The translations under genes and the position numbers were made by a program. Below the pieces are notes generated by a model. The model worked only from the letters and a program-made list of their open reading frames with translations. It did not search any database and had not been told where the DNA came from. From Candidatus Sumerlaeota bacterium (lineage in GTDB: Bacteria > Sumerlaeota > Sumerlaeia > MWCT01 > JAUWMI01): a stretch of 64,000 nucleotides of DNA. Positions 55,323 to 64,000 of this stretch are shown one piece after another. Position 1 is the stretch's first letter; every line of letters starts with the position of its first letter. The DNA lies in NCBI GenBank assembly GCA_030613245.1, contig JAUWMI010000009.1, positions 44,994 to 108,993 on the forward strand, read 5' to 3'.

Positions 55323-58300
55323 TCAGTCATCCTCCTCGCTCTCCTCCTCACTGTCCTCTTCCTCTTCTTCCTCCTCTTCCTCCTCACCTAGCAAATCCTC
55401 TTCCTCCTCTTCATCACCTTCATCTAATAACGACTCTGTCTGCTCCTCTTCTTCCGGCTTTATCTCTTCTTCTGTCAACAATTGCATATTCAGCCCGAGG
55501 CTTTGCAGCTCTTTCACCAGCACGTTGAACGACTCTGGAATCCCAGGCGTAAGACTGTTCTGACCCTTTACTATAGACTCGTAAATCCGCGCCCGTCCAT
55601 TCACATCATCAGACTTCACCGTCAGCAACTCTTGGAGCATGTATGCCGCACCATACGCCTCTAGCGCCCATACCTCCATCTCACCAAACCGCTGACCCCC
55701 AAATTGCGCTTTTCCACCAAGCGGCTGCTGCGTCACCAACGAATATGGCCCGATAGACCGCGCATGCATCTTGTCATCCACCAGATGTGCCAACTTCATC
55801 ATGTAAATGTAACCCACTGTCACCGATGTATCAAACGCCTCCCCTGTTAGACCATCATAGAGAATCGTCTCCCCCGACTCCGGCAGCCCCGCCTTACGCA
55901 ACAAACCCCTTATCTGATCCTCACGCGCTCCGTCAAATACCGGCGATAGCATTTGCATACCCAGCACCTTCGCCGCCCATCCCAGATGCGTCTCCAAAAC
56001 CTGACCTACATTCATTCGCGATGGCACCCCTAGCGGATTCAACACAATATCCACCGGCGTCCCATCCGCCAGAAACGGCATATCCTCCATCGGCAGAATC
56101 TTCGCTATCACTCCCTTGTTCCCATGCCGGCCCGCCATCTTGTCACCAACCGAAATCTTCCGCTTCGTCGCCACGTATACCTTCACCAGCTTGATCACCC
56201 CTGGCGGCAATTCATCTCCCGTCTTTATCCGATCTATCCTGTTCTTTGCAGTATCCTGAATCTCGTTCTCTCGCGCCACTAAAGATTGATACGACTTCTT
56301 TACCTCTGCTCCACACGCCCCATCTACTGGCAACATCCCCGTTCGCAAACTCTGCTTGATGTACTGCAGCGCCTTCTCCGTAATCCGACTACCCGGTTTC
56401 AACTCCACCGCCCCTGTCTCAAAATTCACCACCGATTTCGTTAGTCTCTTCAGACCCTGCTTCAAGTCCTTATCAAACTGCTCCCGCAACTCATTCAACT
56501 GCAGATCCTTTTCTGCCTCAACCTCCGCTATCCTCGCCTTATCTTCCCTCTCCGTCTTTGTCCCGCGCTCCTTACGCGAGAACACCTTCCTATCTATCAC
56601 TATCCCACTCGTCCCCGGTGACACCTTCAACGACGCGTCCCGCACATCCCCTGCCTTCTCTCCAAAAATCGCCCGCAGCAACTTCTCTTCCGAACTCAAC
56701 TCCGTCTCGCCCTTTGGCGTTACCTTCCCCACCAGAATATCTCCCGGCCGTACCTCTGATCCAATGTATACCAGCCCATTCTCATCTAACTTACGCAACG
56801 CATCCTCGCTCACGTTCGGTATGTCGCGCGTGATCTCCTCCCGGCCTAACTTCGTGTCCCGCGCATCTACCTCGAACTCCTCGATGTGTATTGACGTAAA
56901 TGTGTCCTCCTTCACCAAACGCTCGCTGATCAGAATCGCATCCTCAAAGTTATAACCTCCCCACGACATAAATGCCACTAGCACGTTCCGACCCAGTGCC
57001 AGATTCCCATTCATCGTCGCTGGCCCATCCGCAATCACCTGCCCCTGCTTCACCCGCTCACCTTCACTTACTACCGGTCGTTGATTGATACACGTGTTCT
57101 GATTTGAGCGCTTGAACTTCTCCAACCGGGATGCATCCTCCCCCTTGTCTTCTCTCCGCACGACGATCTCATTCGATGTCACGCGTTCCACTACCCCATT
57201 ATGCCGCGCCAGCACACATACCCCTGAATCACGTGCCGCCTTCCCTTCTATCCCCGTCCCTACCACCGGCTCTTCCAGAAACAGCAGTGGCACCGCCTGA
57301 CGTTGCATGTTCGATCCCATCAACGCTCGATTCGCATCGTCGTGCTCTAAAAACGGTATCAACGCCGCCGATACACTCACCAACTGCTTCGGTGATACGT
57401 CCATATACTCCACTTCCAATGGCTTCACACGCGGAAAATCTCCACGGTACCGCGCTAGCACCGTATCGAGCACAAACATACCCTTCTCATCCAATGGTGC
57501 ATTCGCCTGCGCAATACGATATTCATCCTCTATATCCGCCGTCAAGTACTCGAGGTCCTTCATCACTCGCCCATTGCGCACCTTCCGGTACGGCGTTTCT
57601 ATAAACCCGTACTCATTGATCCGCGCATACGTACTCAACGACGAAATTAACCCGATGTTCGGCCCTTCCGGTGTCTCGATCGGGCAAATCCGCCCATAGT
57701 GCGTGTGATGCACGTCACGCACCTCGAACCCCGCTCGATCTCGGCTCAAACCACCCGGCCCCAGTGCACTCAACCGCCGCTTGTGCGTCAACTCCGCCAG
57801 CGGATTCGTCTCATCCATGAATTGCGACAACTGACTCCGTCCGAAAAAGTCCTTGATCGCCGTTACCAACGGCTTCGCATTAATCAGATTCTGCGGCAGC
57901 AGATTCTCCAGATCCACCACGTTCATACGCTCCCGCGCCGTCCTCTCCATCTCTGATAGCCCTATCCGCACCTGGTTTTGCAGCAGCTCTCCAACCGACC
58001 GAACCCGGCGGTTACCAAGATGATCAATGTCGTCTATCCCCATCTGCTCCCGCTGCAATCGCGCCAGGTACTTCATCACGTCCACCAAATCCTCACGCAT
58101 CAACGTCCGTAGCGAGGCTGTACCGTCGCGCTTGAACCGTTTGTTAATCTTGTGTCGCCCCACTGAACCAAGGTCGTAGCGCCTCTCGTTGAAAAATATC
58201 TCCTCGACCAACCGCAGTCCATTACTCACCGACACTGGATTCCCTGGACGTAGCCGCTTGAAAAATTCCATCAGCGCCTCTTCGTACGTCTTCACACGAT

Positions 58301-59399
58301 CCTTCTGCAGCGTGGCCAGAATCACATCGCCCTCCTCGTGCTCCACCTTGACCACTTCGATTCTCTTAATCCTACACTCCGAACACCGCCGCAGAAGTGT
58401 CGTCGTCACTCGCTCCCAGCATTCCCCTATCACTTCCCCAGTGCTACGGTCCTCTACATCTGATGCCAGAATCCGCCCGATGATCCTCTCATATCCTTTC
58501 ACCACGCCCAGACTCACACCCTTCACTTTCGACTCCCGCAGCGCTTCAATCGCCTTCTTCGTTACTTTCGCACCCTTCTTTACCAACCGCTTCTTCGTCT
58601 TCCGATCCAATATCGTATCATTAAACTCCTCCCCTAGATACTGGTCCAGATCCGCAACTTTTGTCTCACCCTTCCCAAAATCATCAATCGCAATCCGCTC
58701 TTTCTCAAAAAATTCGTGCGCCAACTCCTCGTCACTCTCGTACCCAAATGCACGCAAAAACGTCGTCGCCGGCATCTTTCGCTTCCGATCTATCATCACG
58801 TACATTACGTTATTGATATCAATCTCGAACTCTACCCATGCTCCACGGTACGGAATGATCCGCGCCGAGTACGTCGTCTTCCCGTTCGGATGCACGTTTG
58901 ATGCAAAACTTACACCCGGCGAACGATGCAACTGGCTTACAATTACACGCTCCGCACCATTTATGATAAACGTCCCCTGATCTGTCATCAGGGGTATCTC
59001 ACCCATGTACGTCTCCTGCTCCTTGATGTCACGTATCTCCCTCTCCCCGGTCTCTTCATTTATTTCCCTCACAATTAATTGCAACTTCACCTTCAATGGA
59101 ACCGCATACGTCATCCCCCGCTCCAAACACTCCTTCACATTGTACTTCGGCGTCCCGAATGTGTATTCAACAAACTCCAAACTCGATGGATTCCCCGCAC
59201 ACGTGATTGGATATACGCTCAAAAACGCCTCCTGCAATCCCTTGTTCTCTCGCGCCTCCGGTTGCACTCCTAGCTGCAGAAACTGCTCGTACGACTGCCT
59301 CTGCGTCTCCAGCAAATATGGAATCTCCATGGTCTCCTTGATGCGCGAAAAGTAAAGAACCCCCTTCTGCGCAACATCTTTAGTGCCATGACTCACCAT
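55323..59399 (-). CDS. rpoB: RNA polymerase beta subunit
   Basis: 1358 residues, full length. Conserved stretches such as [20 protein letters not shown] (here [11 protein letters not shown]), [17 protein letters not shown] and [12 protein letters not shown] are clear. The ATG at 59399 follows GGAGGGTG. The protein ends in about 45 residues that are nearly all Glu/Asp, an acidic tail not normal in beta subunits. rpoC starts about 130 bases downstream. Confidence 0.97.
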   Translation of the reverse strand: MVSHGTKDVAQKGVLYFSRIKETMEIPYLLETQRQSYEQFLQLGVQPEARENKGLQEAFLSVYPITCAGNPSSLEFVEYTFGTPKYNVKECLERGMTYAVPLKVKLQLIVREINEETGEREIRDIKEQETYMGEIPLMTDQGTFIINGAERVIVSQLHRSPGVSFASNVHPNGKTTYSARIIPYRGAWVEFEIDINNVMYVMIDRKRKMPATTFLRAFGYESDEELAHEFFEKERIAIDDFGKGETKVADLDQYLGEEFNDTILDRKTKKRLVKKGAKVTKKAIEALRESKVKGVSLGVVKGYERIIGRILASDVEDRSTGEVIGECWERVTTTLLRRCSECRIKRIEVVKVEHEEGDVILATLQKDRVKTYEEALMEFFKRLRPGNPVSVSNGLRLVEEIFFNERRYDLGSVGRHKINKRFKRDGTASLRTLMREDLVDVMKYLARLQREQMGIDDIDHLGNRRVRSVGELLQNQVRIGLSEMERTARERMNVVDLENLLPQNLINAKPLVTAIKDFFGRSQLSQFMDETNPLAELTHKRRLSALGPGGLSRDRAGFEVRDVHHTHYGRICPIETPEGPNIGLISSLSTYARINEYGFIETPYRKVRNGRVMKDLEYLTADIEDEYRIAQANAPLDEKGMFVLDTVLARYRGDFPRVKPLEVEYMDVSPKQLVSVSAALIPFLEHDDANRALMGSNMQRQAVPLLFLEEPVVGTGIEGKAARDSGVCVLARHNGVVERVTSNEIVVRREDKGEDASRLEKFKRSNQNTCINQRPVVSEGERVKQGQVIADGPATMNGNLALGRNVLVAFMSWGGYNFEDAILISERLVKEDTFTSIHIEEFEVDARDTKLGREEITRDIPNVSEDALRKLDENGLVYIGSEVRPGDILVGKVTPKGETELSSEEKLLRAIFGEKAGDVRDASLKVSPGTSGIVIDRKVFSRKERGTKTEREDKARIAEVEAEKDLQLNELREQFDKDLKQGLKRLTKSVVNFETGAVELKPGSRITEKALQYIKQSLRTGMLPVDGACGAEVKKSYQSLVARENEIQDTAKNRIDRIKTGDELPPGVIKLVKVYVATKRKISVGDKMAGRHGNKGVIAKILPMEDMPFLADGTPVDIVLNPLGVPSRMNVGQVLETHLGWAAKVLGMQMLSPVFDGAREDQIRGLLRKAGLPESGETILYDGLTGEAFDTSVTVGYIYMMKLAHLVDDKMHARSIGPYSLVTQQPLGGKAQFGGQRFGEMEVWALEAYGAAYMLQELLTVKSDDVNGRARIYESIVKGQNSLTPGIPESFNVLVKELQSLGLNMQLLTEEEIKPEEEEQTESLLDEGDEEEEEDLLGEEEEEEEEEEDSEEESEEDD

Positions 59400-59707
59400 T
59401 TAACACCCTCCTTCGCGCTCATGAATCCCGGTATGCCCTTACATCTGCGTAGCTCTACCCCTTGCGCCCAGCTGCTCATACGGGTTGGTCGCTGCAAAAA
59501 GCCTGACTGCTCTAAGATGATACGATCGTCAACGGGTAGGCTGGTCGTAATTGAGCTCTGTCTCGTGCTCTTGTAAATCGCGAAGACACCCCCGGGTTAC
59601 TTCTCGCCCCTCGAAAATATCTGTACGCTCAAAAAAGCCTGGCGTTTCCTATTGCATTCGGACAGCATCCATACCCTGTCCCATTAATTCCGCGCGCTCG
59701 ACCTCTC
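59400..59707. other. rplL-rpoB intergenic region
   Basis: 308 bases, as is common between these genes, where an attenuator or processing site can lie. No clear hairpin with a U-run was found. Confidence 0.4.
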
Positions 59708-60085
59708 TTATGTTAGCTCCACCTTGGCGCCAACTGCCTCGATCTTCTGCTTCGCACTCTCAGCCTCTTCTTTAGAAACATCCTTCAGCACTTCTTTCGG
59801 CGCCGCTTCCACCAAATCCTTCGCCTCTTTTAACCCTAAATTCGTCAGCGCACGCACTTCCTTAATTACTTTGATCTTTTCCTTCCCCACCTCTTTCAGA
59901 ACTACCGTATACTCTGTCTTCTCCTCCACTGGCGCCGCAGCTGCTCCCGGTACCATTGTCGCTACCGGCGCCGCCGTAACTCCAAACGCCTCTTCAATCA
60001 TCTCCACTAACTCATTTACTTCCAATAGCGATTTCTTCTTCAACGCCTCAACAATCTCTTCATTTGTCAAAACACCATCTGCCAT
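59708..60085 (-). CDS. rplL: Ribosomal protein L7/L12
   Basis: 125 residues. N-terminal dimerisation part, an Ala/Pro-rich hinge ([12 protein letters not shown]) and the C-terminal factor-binding domain ([20 protein letters not shown]). It forms the stalk that recruits translation factors. It follows rplJ as usual. Confidence 0.97.
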   Translation of the reverse strand: MADGVLTNEEIVEALKKKSLLEVNELVEMIEEAFGVTAAPVATMVPGAAAAPVEEKTEYTVVLKEVGKEKIKVIKEVRALTNLGLKEAKDLVEAAPKEVLKDVSKEEAESAKQKIEAVGAKVELT

Positions 60086-60122
60086 GTCTCACTTCACCTC
60101 CATGAATGTTGGGCCCCAGGCT

Positions 60123-60656
60123 CTAATCCTTATCTGCCTGCTGGCCTCTCTGCTCGCTCACTGCTCGCAATGCGTAAACTAGACTTGATACCGTGGCCTT
60201 TAAACTCCATACAAGACTCTGTGCAGGTTTCTGCAAACTCCCCATCAGCCGTGCGAACAATTCATCTCGCGGTGGAACCTGCGCCAACATCTCGATCCAC
60301 TGCCGATCTACCTTCTTCCCCTCCAGCAGACCACCTTTGATCTCTAACTTACTGTTCTCCTTCCCATAATTATAGAGCACCTTCGCGGCAATCACCGGAT
60401 CTGAATATCCGAACGCCAGCGCCGTCGGGCCCATGAGATACTCATCCAGATTCTCACTACCCGCTCCTGCCAACGCCCGCTTTACCAGCCGATTCTTTAT
60501 TACCTTAAACTCCACTGCCTCTTGCCGCAGCCGCCGCCTCAACTCCGTCATCTCGTCCACCGTCAACCCACGAAAATCCGCAAGTATCACACTCTTCGCA
60601 CGCTGCACCTTCTCCTGTACATCGGCCACTGCATCTTTCTTCCACTGCTTGACCAT
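60123..60656 (-). CDS. rplJ: Ribosomal protein L10
   Basis: 177 residues. Anchors L7/L12 dimers on the ribosome. The family N-terminus (AKSVILADFRGLTVDEMTELRR) and the NRLVKRAL segment are clear. The ATG at 60656 sits behind AAAGGAGGTGA; the frame upstream to 60860 is leader, not protein. Confidence 0.96.
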   Translation of the reverse strand: MVKQWKKDAVADVQEKVQRAKSVILADFRGLTVDEMTELRRRLRQEAVEFKVIKNRLVKRALAGAGSENLDEYLMGPTALAFGYSDPVIAAKVLYNYGKENSKLEIKGGLLEGKKVDRQWIEMLAQVPPRDELFARLMGSLQKPAQSLVWSLKATVSSLVYALRAVSEQRGQQADKD

Positions 60657-61045
60657 CCAGTCACCTCCTTTACGAGCACCTTGCACGGCCCTGGTCAGGA
60701 CTCCTCTCGCCCAACAAGACCGCTTTCCATGGAAGGTAAAGTCAGCTTCTTCCTCCCTAACACACTGACGTCTGCCTCGCCAGTGCAACAACGCGCAGCC
60801 TCGGTAGGCGATACCTGCATTACCCTGTTGCCAGGATTCATCCCGAAGAAAAGGATTCATCCTGAAGGACCTACTGTCTTTGGCTCCTTATTCTACACCA
60901 AAACAGCTATCCGCCGCGGCGGAAATGAACGAATATCCCTTCTACTTCTTGCTCTTAGCGGCCTCTACACTGCAAAACGCCGGCACTCTCACTCTCAGAC
61001 GCAAAAGCCTCCGCCGTCTGACACGTGGCCTTTGTCCCCTCTGCG
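60657..61045 (-). promoter_or_regulatory. Probable L10 leader (autoregulatory) region
   Basis: The 389 bases between rplA and rplJ are in the place of the L10 leader, where L10-L12 binds its own mRNA. On the minus strand, around 60800-60830, ATGCAGGTATCGCCTACCGAGG resembles the CAGG...CCUGCCGAGG core of known leaders. The rest is not verified; a promoter may also be present. Confidence 0.4.
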
Positions 61046-61732
61046 CTAAGACCCACTATATTCAATCCGAACCCCGGGACTCATTGTCGAACTCAGCGTA
61101 ATGCTACGCATGAATTGTCCTTTTGCCCCTGATGGCCGCGCATGCTGCAGCGCATCCAATAACGTCCGCACATTCTCCACCAAATGCTCATCCGTAAACG
61201 ACATCTTCCCGACCGCACTGTGGACAATTCCCGTCCGATCTACCCGAAACTCAATCTTCCCCGCTTTCAGCTCCTGAATCGCACGCGCCAGCTCAAACGT
61301 CACTGTTCCTGCCTTTGGATTCGGCATCAACCCTCGTGGCCCAAGAATCTTTCCCAGCTTCCCAACTTCTCTCATCATATCTGGCGTCGCTATCGCCGCA
61401 TCAAATTCCAGCCATCCCCCCTGACTCTTCTTGATTAACTCCTCCGCCCCTACGTAATCTGCTCCTGCCTCCTGTGCTTCGCGTAACTTCTCCCCTTTCA
61501 CAAATACCGCTAGCCGTACCTTCTTCCCCGTGCCATGCGGCAGTAAAACCACGCCTCGTACCTGCTGATCCGAGTGCCGCGGATCTATTCCCAACCGCAC
61601 TGCCAGATCCACCGTCTCATCAAACTTCGCGTATGCCACCGACCGTAGCAGCTTTACTCCCTCCTCCAGTGAATACGCCTTCCCCTTCTCTATCTGTTCC
61701 ACAGCCTCTTTATACTTCTTTCCGTGTCCCAT
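61046..61732 (-). CDS. rplA: Ribosomal protein L1
   Basis: 228 residues. Binds 23S rRNA at the L1 stalk and typically represses its own operon. Family motifs [35 protein letters not shown] are clear. The ATG at 61732 (MGHGKKY) has AGAGGAATCA upstream and replaces an earlier in-frame start. Confidence 0.96.
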   Translation of the reverse strand: MGHGKKYKEAVEQIEKGKAYSLEEGVKLLRSVAYAKFDETVDLAVRLGIDPRHSDQQVRGVVLLPHGTGKKVRLAVFVKGEKLREAQEAGADYVGAEELIKKSQGGWLEFDAAIATPDMMREVGKLGKILGPRGLMPNPKAGTVTFELARAIQELKAGKIEFRVDRTGIVHSAVGKMSFTDEHLVENVRTLLDALQHARPSGAKGQFMRSITLSSTMSPGVRIEYSGS

Positions 61733-61804
61733 TGATTCCTCTCTGCCTGGTCTGGCAGACAAGCCGCACAAATGACGCCTGCCTCTCTACGGCCACCCTG
61801 TTCT

Positions 61805-62230
61805 CTACTCCTCTACCTCTATCCCCATACTCCTCGCTGTCCCCTCGATTATCCTTATCGCGGCCTCCTCCGATGCCGAGTTCAAATCCTGCTGCTTCTG
61901 CACTGCAATCTCCCGCACCTGCGCCCGCGTCACTTTCCCTACCTTCTCTTTGTTCGGCACGCCAGATCCCTTTGCCAGCCCTGCCGCCCGTTTCAACAAC
62001 ACCGCTGCTGGCGGCGTCTTTGTAATAAACGAAAACGACCGATCAGTATGAATCGTCACCACTGCCGGTATGATCAGTCCTAGCTGATCCTTTGTCTTTG
62101 CATTGAATGCCTTGCAAAACTCCATGATGTTAATCCCGTGCTGCCCCAGCGCAGGTCCCACAGGCGGCGCCGGATTCGCCTGACCCGCCGGCACATGCAA
62201 CTTCACCACTGCCAACACCTTCTTCGCCAT
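61805..62230 (-). CDS. rplK: Ribosomal protein L11
   Basis: 141 residues, the standard size. [19 protein letters not shown] near the N-terminus is the conserved signature. It forms the factor-binding base of the stalk. It lies between nusG and rplA in the usual order. Confidence 0.97.
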   Translation of the reverse strand: MAKKVLAVVKLHVPAGQANPAPPVGPALGQHGINIMEFCKAFNAKTKDQLGLIIPAVVTIHTDRSFSFITKTPPAAVLLKRAAGLAKGSGVPNKEKVGKVTRAQVREIAVQKQQDLNSASEEAAIRIIEGTARSMGIEVEE

Positions 62231-62267
62231 CGATCCCCTCCTGACCTCCTGTGCTCCGCCGCAGCAC

Positions 62268-62798
62268 CTAGATTGACTCCACCTGCAGCACGTCTAGCTC
62301 CACTGGCGTCGGCCGCCCGAATATCGACACCATCACCTTCAACTTCCCCTTCTCCGCATCAATCTCATCCACTGACCCGATGAAATTCACAAAAGGCCCA
62401 GTCACTACCTTCACCTGCTCACCAAGTCTATACTTGATCTCTGGCTTCGGTTTATCCTTCTTATCCTTGACCAACTCCAGCACCCTATGCACTTCCTCCT
62501 CCGTCAACGCAATCGCATTCACTCCATCCCCAACAAAACCCGATACACCCGCTGTACGACGCACCAACGTAAATAAATCCTCATCCGCCTCCATCTCGAT
62601 CAGCACGTACCCCGGCATCAGATTCCTCGTCACGTTCCTCTTCTTCCCATCCTTTATCTCTATCACGCTCTCCGCCGGTATGATTACCTGCAACACACGC
62701 CCACGGACATCTTCAAGCGCAGCCTTGTACTCTATGTGCTGCTTTACCTTATTCTCATATCCCGAATACGTATGTATCGCAAACCACTGCTTCGCCAT
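62268..62798 (-). CDS. nusG: Transcription antitermination/elongation factor NusG
   Basis: 176 residues. N-terminal NGN domain ([15 protein letters not shown]) and the C-terminal KOW domain ([17 protein letters not shown]). The ATG at 62798 with GAGAGGGG upstream is chosen over a 30-codon extension. NusG binds RNA polymerase and couples it to Rho or ribosomes. Confidence 0.96.
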   Translation of the reverse strand: MAKQWFAIHTYSGYENKVKQHIEYKAALEDVRGRVLQVIIPAESVIEIKDGKKRNVTRNLMPGYVLIEMEADEDLFTLVRRTAGVSGFVGDGVNAIALTEEEVHRVLELVKDKKDKPKPEIKYRLGEQVKVVTGPFVNFIGSVDEIDAEKGKLKVMVSIFGRPTPVELDVLQVESI

Positions 62799-62982
62799 GC
62801 TAGCCCCTCTCACCTCTTTCCCCGTTATTACGACATCGCACAAACGCTCTCCCTTTGCGACCCCCTCTGATTCTAAACGCTTGCTCAAACAATGTCTCCT
62901 AAAAACCTATCTCTGCAATTCTTAAATACCAAAAAAATACCCTCGTGCTCTTCTCCCTGATGCTTCTTCAACTCCCCGTTGC

Positions 62983-63186
62983 CTAACCAAAAATCACCCT
63001 CAATACCCTTCCCAGAACGTTATCCGCTGCCCAGATAATCGTCGACAGTATCAACACCGTCACCAGCACTACTACCGTGTAACTCACTATCTCGTTACGA
63101 CTCGGCCATGTCACCTTCTGCATCTCCACACGGACCTCTTTCAAAAACGTCCCCATCTTCTCTAGCAACTGGCCTAATTTCTTCAT
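62983..63186 (-). CDS. secE: Preprotein translocase subunit SecE
   Basis: 67 residues: an amphipathic helix (EVRVEMQKVTWPSRNEI, the conserved KVTWPSR element) and one transmembrane helix (YTVVVLVTVLILSTIIWA). The short form typical outside E. coli. It lies next to nusG as usual. Confidence 0.95.
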   Translation of the reverse strand: MKKLGQLLEKMGTFLKEVRVEMQKVTWPSRNEIVSYTVVVLVTVLILSTIIWAADNVLGRVLRVIFG

Positions 63187-63242
63187 CTTTCGTATCGCCG
63201 CTTGTCTGTCTCAGGCAGCCGTACTGCCTTGACTATCATGAT

Positions 63243-63319
63243 TGGCAGACCAGGAGGGACTCGAACCCCCAACCCTCGGTTTTGGAGACCGATGCTCTAG
63301 CCAGTTGAGCTACTGGTCT
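63243..63319 (-). tRNA. tRNA-Trp (CCA anticodon)
   Basis: On the minus strand, acceptor AGACCAG pairs with CTGGTCT; the D arm TAGCTCAACTGG, anticodon stem-loop CGGTCTCCAAAACCG with anticodon CCA, and T arm GGTTCGAGTCC are all present. The 3' CCA is encoded (63245-63243). Between rpmG and secE, as in many bacteria. Confidence 0.96.
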
Positions 63320-63390
63320 GCACTCTAACCGACTAACCGACCAACCGAGTAACCGACTACCCCTTTTACCTATTGATCTGCTACCCACTC

Positions 63391-63540
63391 TTACTTGGTC
63401 TCTTTATGAACCGTATGCTTCCGGCAGAACCTACAGTATTTCTTCAACTCCAGCTTTTTCTGCTGGAGCTTCTTGTTCCGTGTCGTTGAATAATTCCTCC
63501 GATCACACTCACTACACGCAAGCACAACAATTTCCCTCAT
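63391..63540 (-). CDS. rpmG: Ribosomal protein L33
   Basis: 49 residues starting [19 protein letters not shown]. It carries two CxxC pairs (CSEC and CRFC), the zinc-binding (C+) form of L33. ATG at 63540, GGAGC upstream. Located between tuf and the Trp tRNA in the standard order. Confidence 0.95.
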   Translation of the reverse strand: MREIVVLACSECDRRNYSTTRNKKLQQKKLELKKYCRFCRKHTVHKETK

Positions 63541-63744
63541 AGCGCGGCTCCAGACCCCTGCCTACTGGATACCCTCTCCAGTGTTCTAATAACTGGCACA
63601 ACTAGACAGTGTCTCTTGTCTTTCGATAGGACGGAGTGATAGCAAGAAGATTTATGAAATGTTGAAAGAATCCCAAACAACGCGTCCTCTGAATCCCTGC
63701 TTCTTTTCCCCTACTCCTCTATTATCCTTCACCCTGGCCAAGCC

Positions 63745-64000
63745 TTACTCAACAACCTCAGTAATGACGCCAGCGCCGACCGTACGACCTCCCTCTCGAA
63801 TCGCAAACCGCAACTCCTTCTCCATCGCTATCGGCATGATCAACTCTATCTCCAGCCCTACGTTATCTCCTGGCATCACCATCTCAACTCCTTCGGGCAT
63901 CTGAACCATACCCGTCACATCCGTTGTCCGAAAGTAAAACTGCGGCCGGTAGCCAGTGAAAAACGGCGTGTGACGCCCTCCCTCGTCCTTCGTCAGCACA
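63745..64000 (-). CDS. tuf: Elongation factor Tu, C-terminal part (runs off the right edge)
   Basis: About the last 85 residues are present. [21 protein letters not shown] and MVMPGDNV, and the final [14 protein letters not shown] are the conserved EF-Tu domain III ending. The gene starts beyond base 64000. It is the first gene of the block leading to rpoC. Confidence 0.96.
   Translation of the reverse strand, partial: VLTKDEGGRHTPFFTGYRPQFYFRTTDVTGMVQMPEGVEMVMPGDNVGLEIELIMPIAMEKELRFAIREGGRTVGAGVITEVVE

Noticed and set aside
55282..55563. Serine-rich plus-strand frame
   Set aside because: Antisense to the acidic tail of rpoB.

Overview
The window looks like a contig piece from a deep-branching, Gram-negative-type bacterium of about 50% GC, probably an uncultivated lineage. 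Pointers are an MsbA-like ABC exporter, GT-C glycosyltransferases, a pyruvoyl arginine decarboxylase paired with a deoxyhypusine-synthase-like enzyme, a MutL/membrane-protein operon, and intergenic DNA crowded with short palindromic repeats. I cannot place the phylum; Omnitrophota-, Hydrogenedentota- or Sumerlaeota-like groups are guesses only. Both ends cut genes: a DHH phosphoesterase on the left and tuf on the right.

Layout. 0-5.5 kb: DHH fragment, three-PASTA membrane protein, HU, nitroreductase and a GH57-like protein. 5.6-9.1 kb (minus strand): YbaK-type deacylase, agmatinase, deoxyhypusine/homospermidine synthase-like enzyme and pyruvoyl arginine decarboxylase; together these give an arginine -> agmatine -> putrescine -> (homo)spermidine route. 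9.6-15.1 kb: FHA-GAF-sigma54 activator, SprT-like metalloprotease, YebC and a GT39-like membrane glycosyltransferase. 15.2-21.8 kb: a giant TPR protein with a C-terminal Ser/Thr kinase, divergent from an MsbA-like exporter with an unusual extracytoplasmic loop. 22.3-24.3 kb: an AT-richer two-gene island (66-aa protein plus a papain-like/C39-like protein) lying between a paralogue remnant and the operon it resembles. 24.5-32.0 kb: a compact minus-strand operon of at least eight genes: PH-like membrane protein, small helical protein, MutL-family ATPase, KOW/barrel protein, Fn3/DUF6754-like membrane protein and three further membrane proteins. No mutase is nearby; this is the best candidate for an undescribed system.

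32.6-37.1 kb: secreted six-hairpin glycosidase-like protein translationally coupled to a GT-C membrane protein whose last residues come from an intergenic palindrome. 37.8-42.2 kb: NrnA-like DHH protein, then an OmpR-type two-component pair followed by a duplicated PepSY-like, extremely acidic secreted protein with three 10-11-bp direct repeats upstream of its promoter. 42.4-50.5 kb: hemC, polyprenyl synthase, rtcA, a Zn-ribbon SDR epimerase, a primary-type sigma factor and thiD. 50.9-64 kb (minus strand): the classical tuf-rpmG-tRNA-Trp-secE-nusG-rplK-rplA-rplJ-rplL-rpoB-rpoC block, closed by an intrinsic terminator.

Intergenic DNA holds about 20 short covarying palindromes (GTAGGGGC...GCCCCTAC type), a 137-bp foldback element with 26-bp terminal inverted repeats and two half copies, and a second composite hairpin family. 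No rRNA, CRISPR array, integrase or transposase gene was seen.
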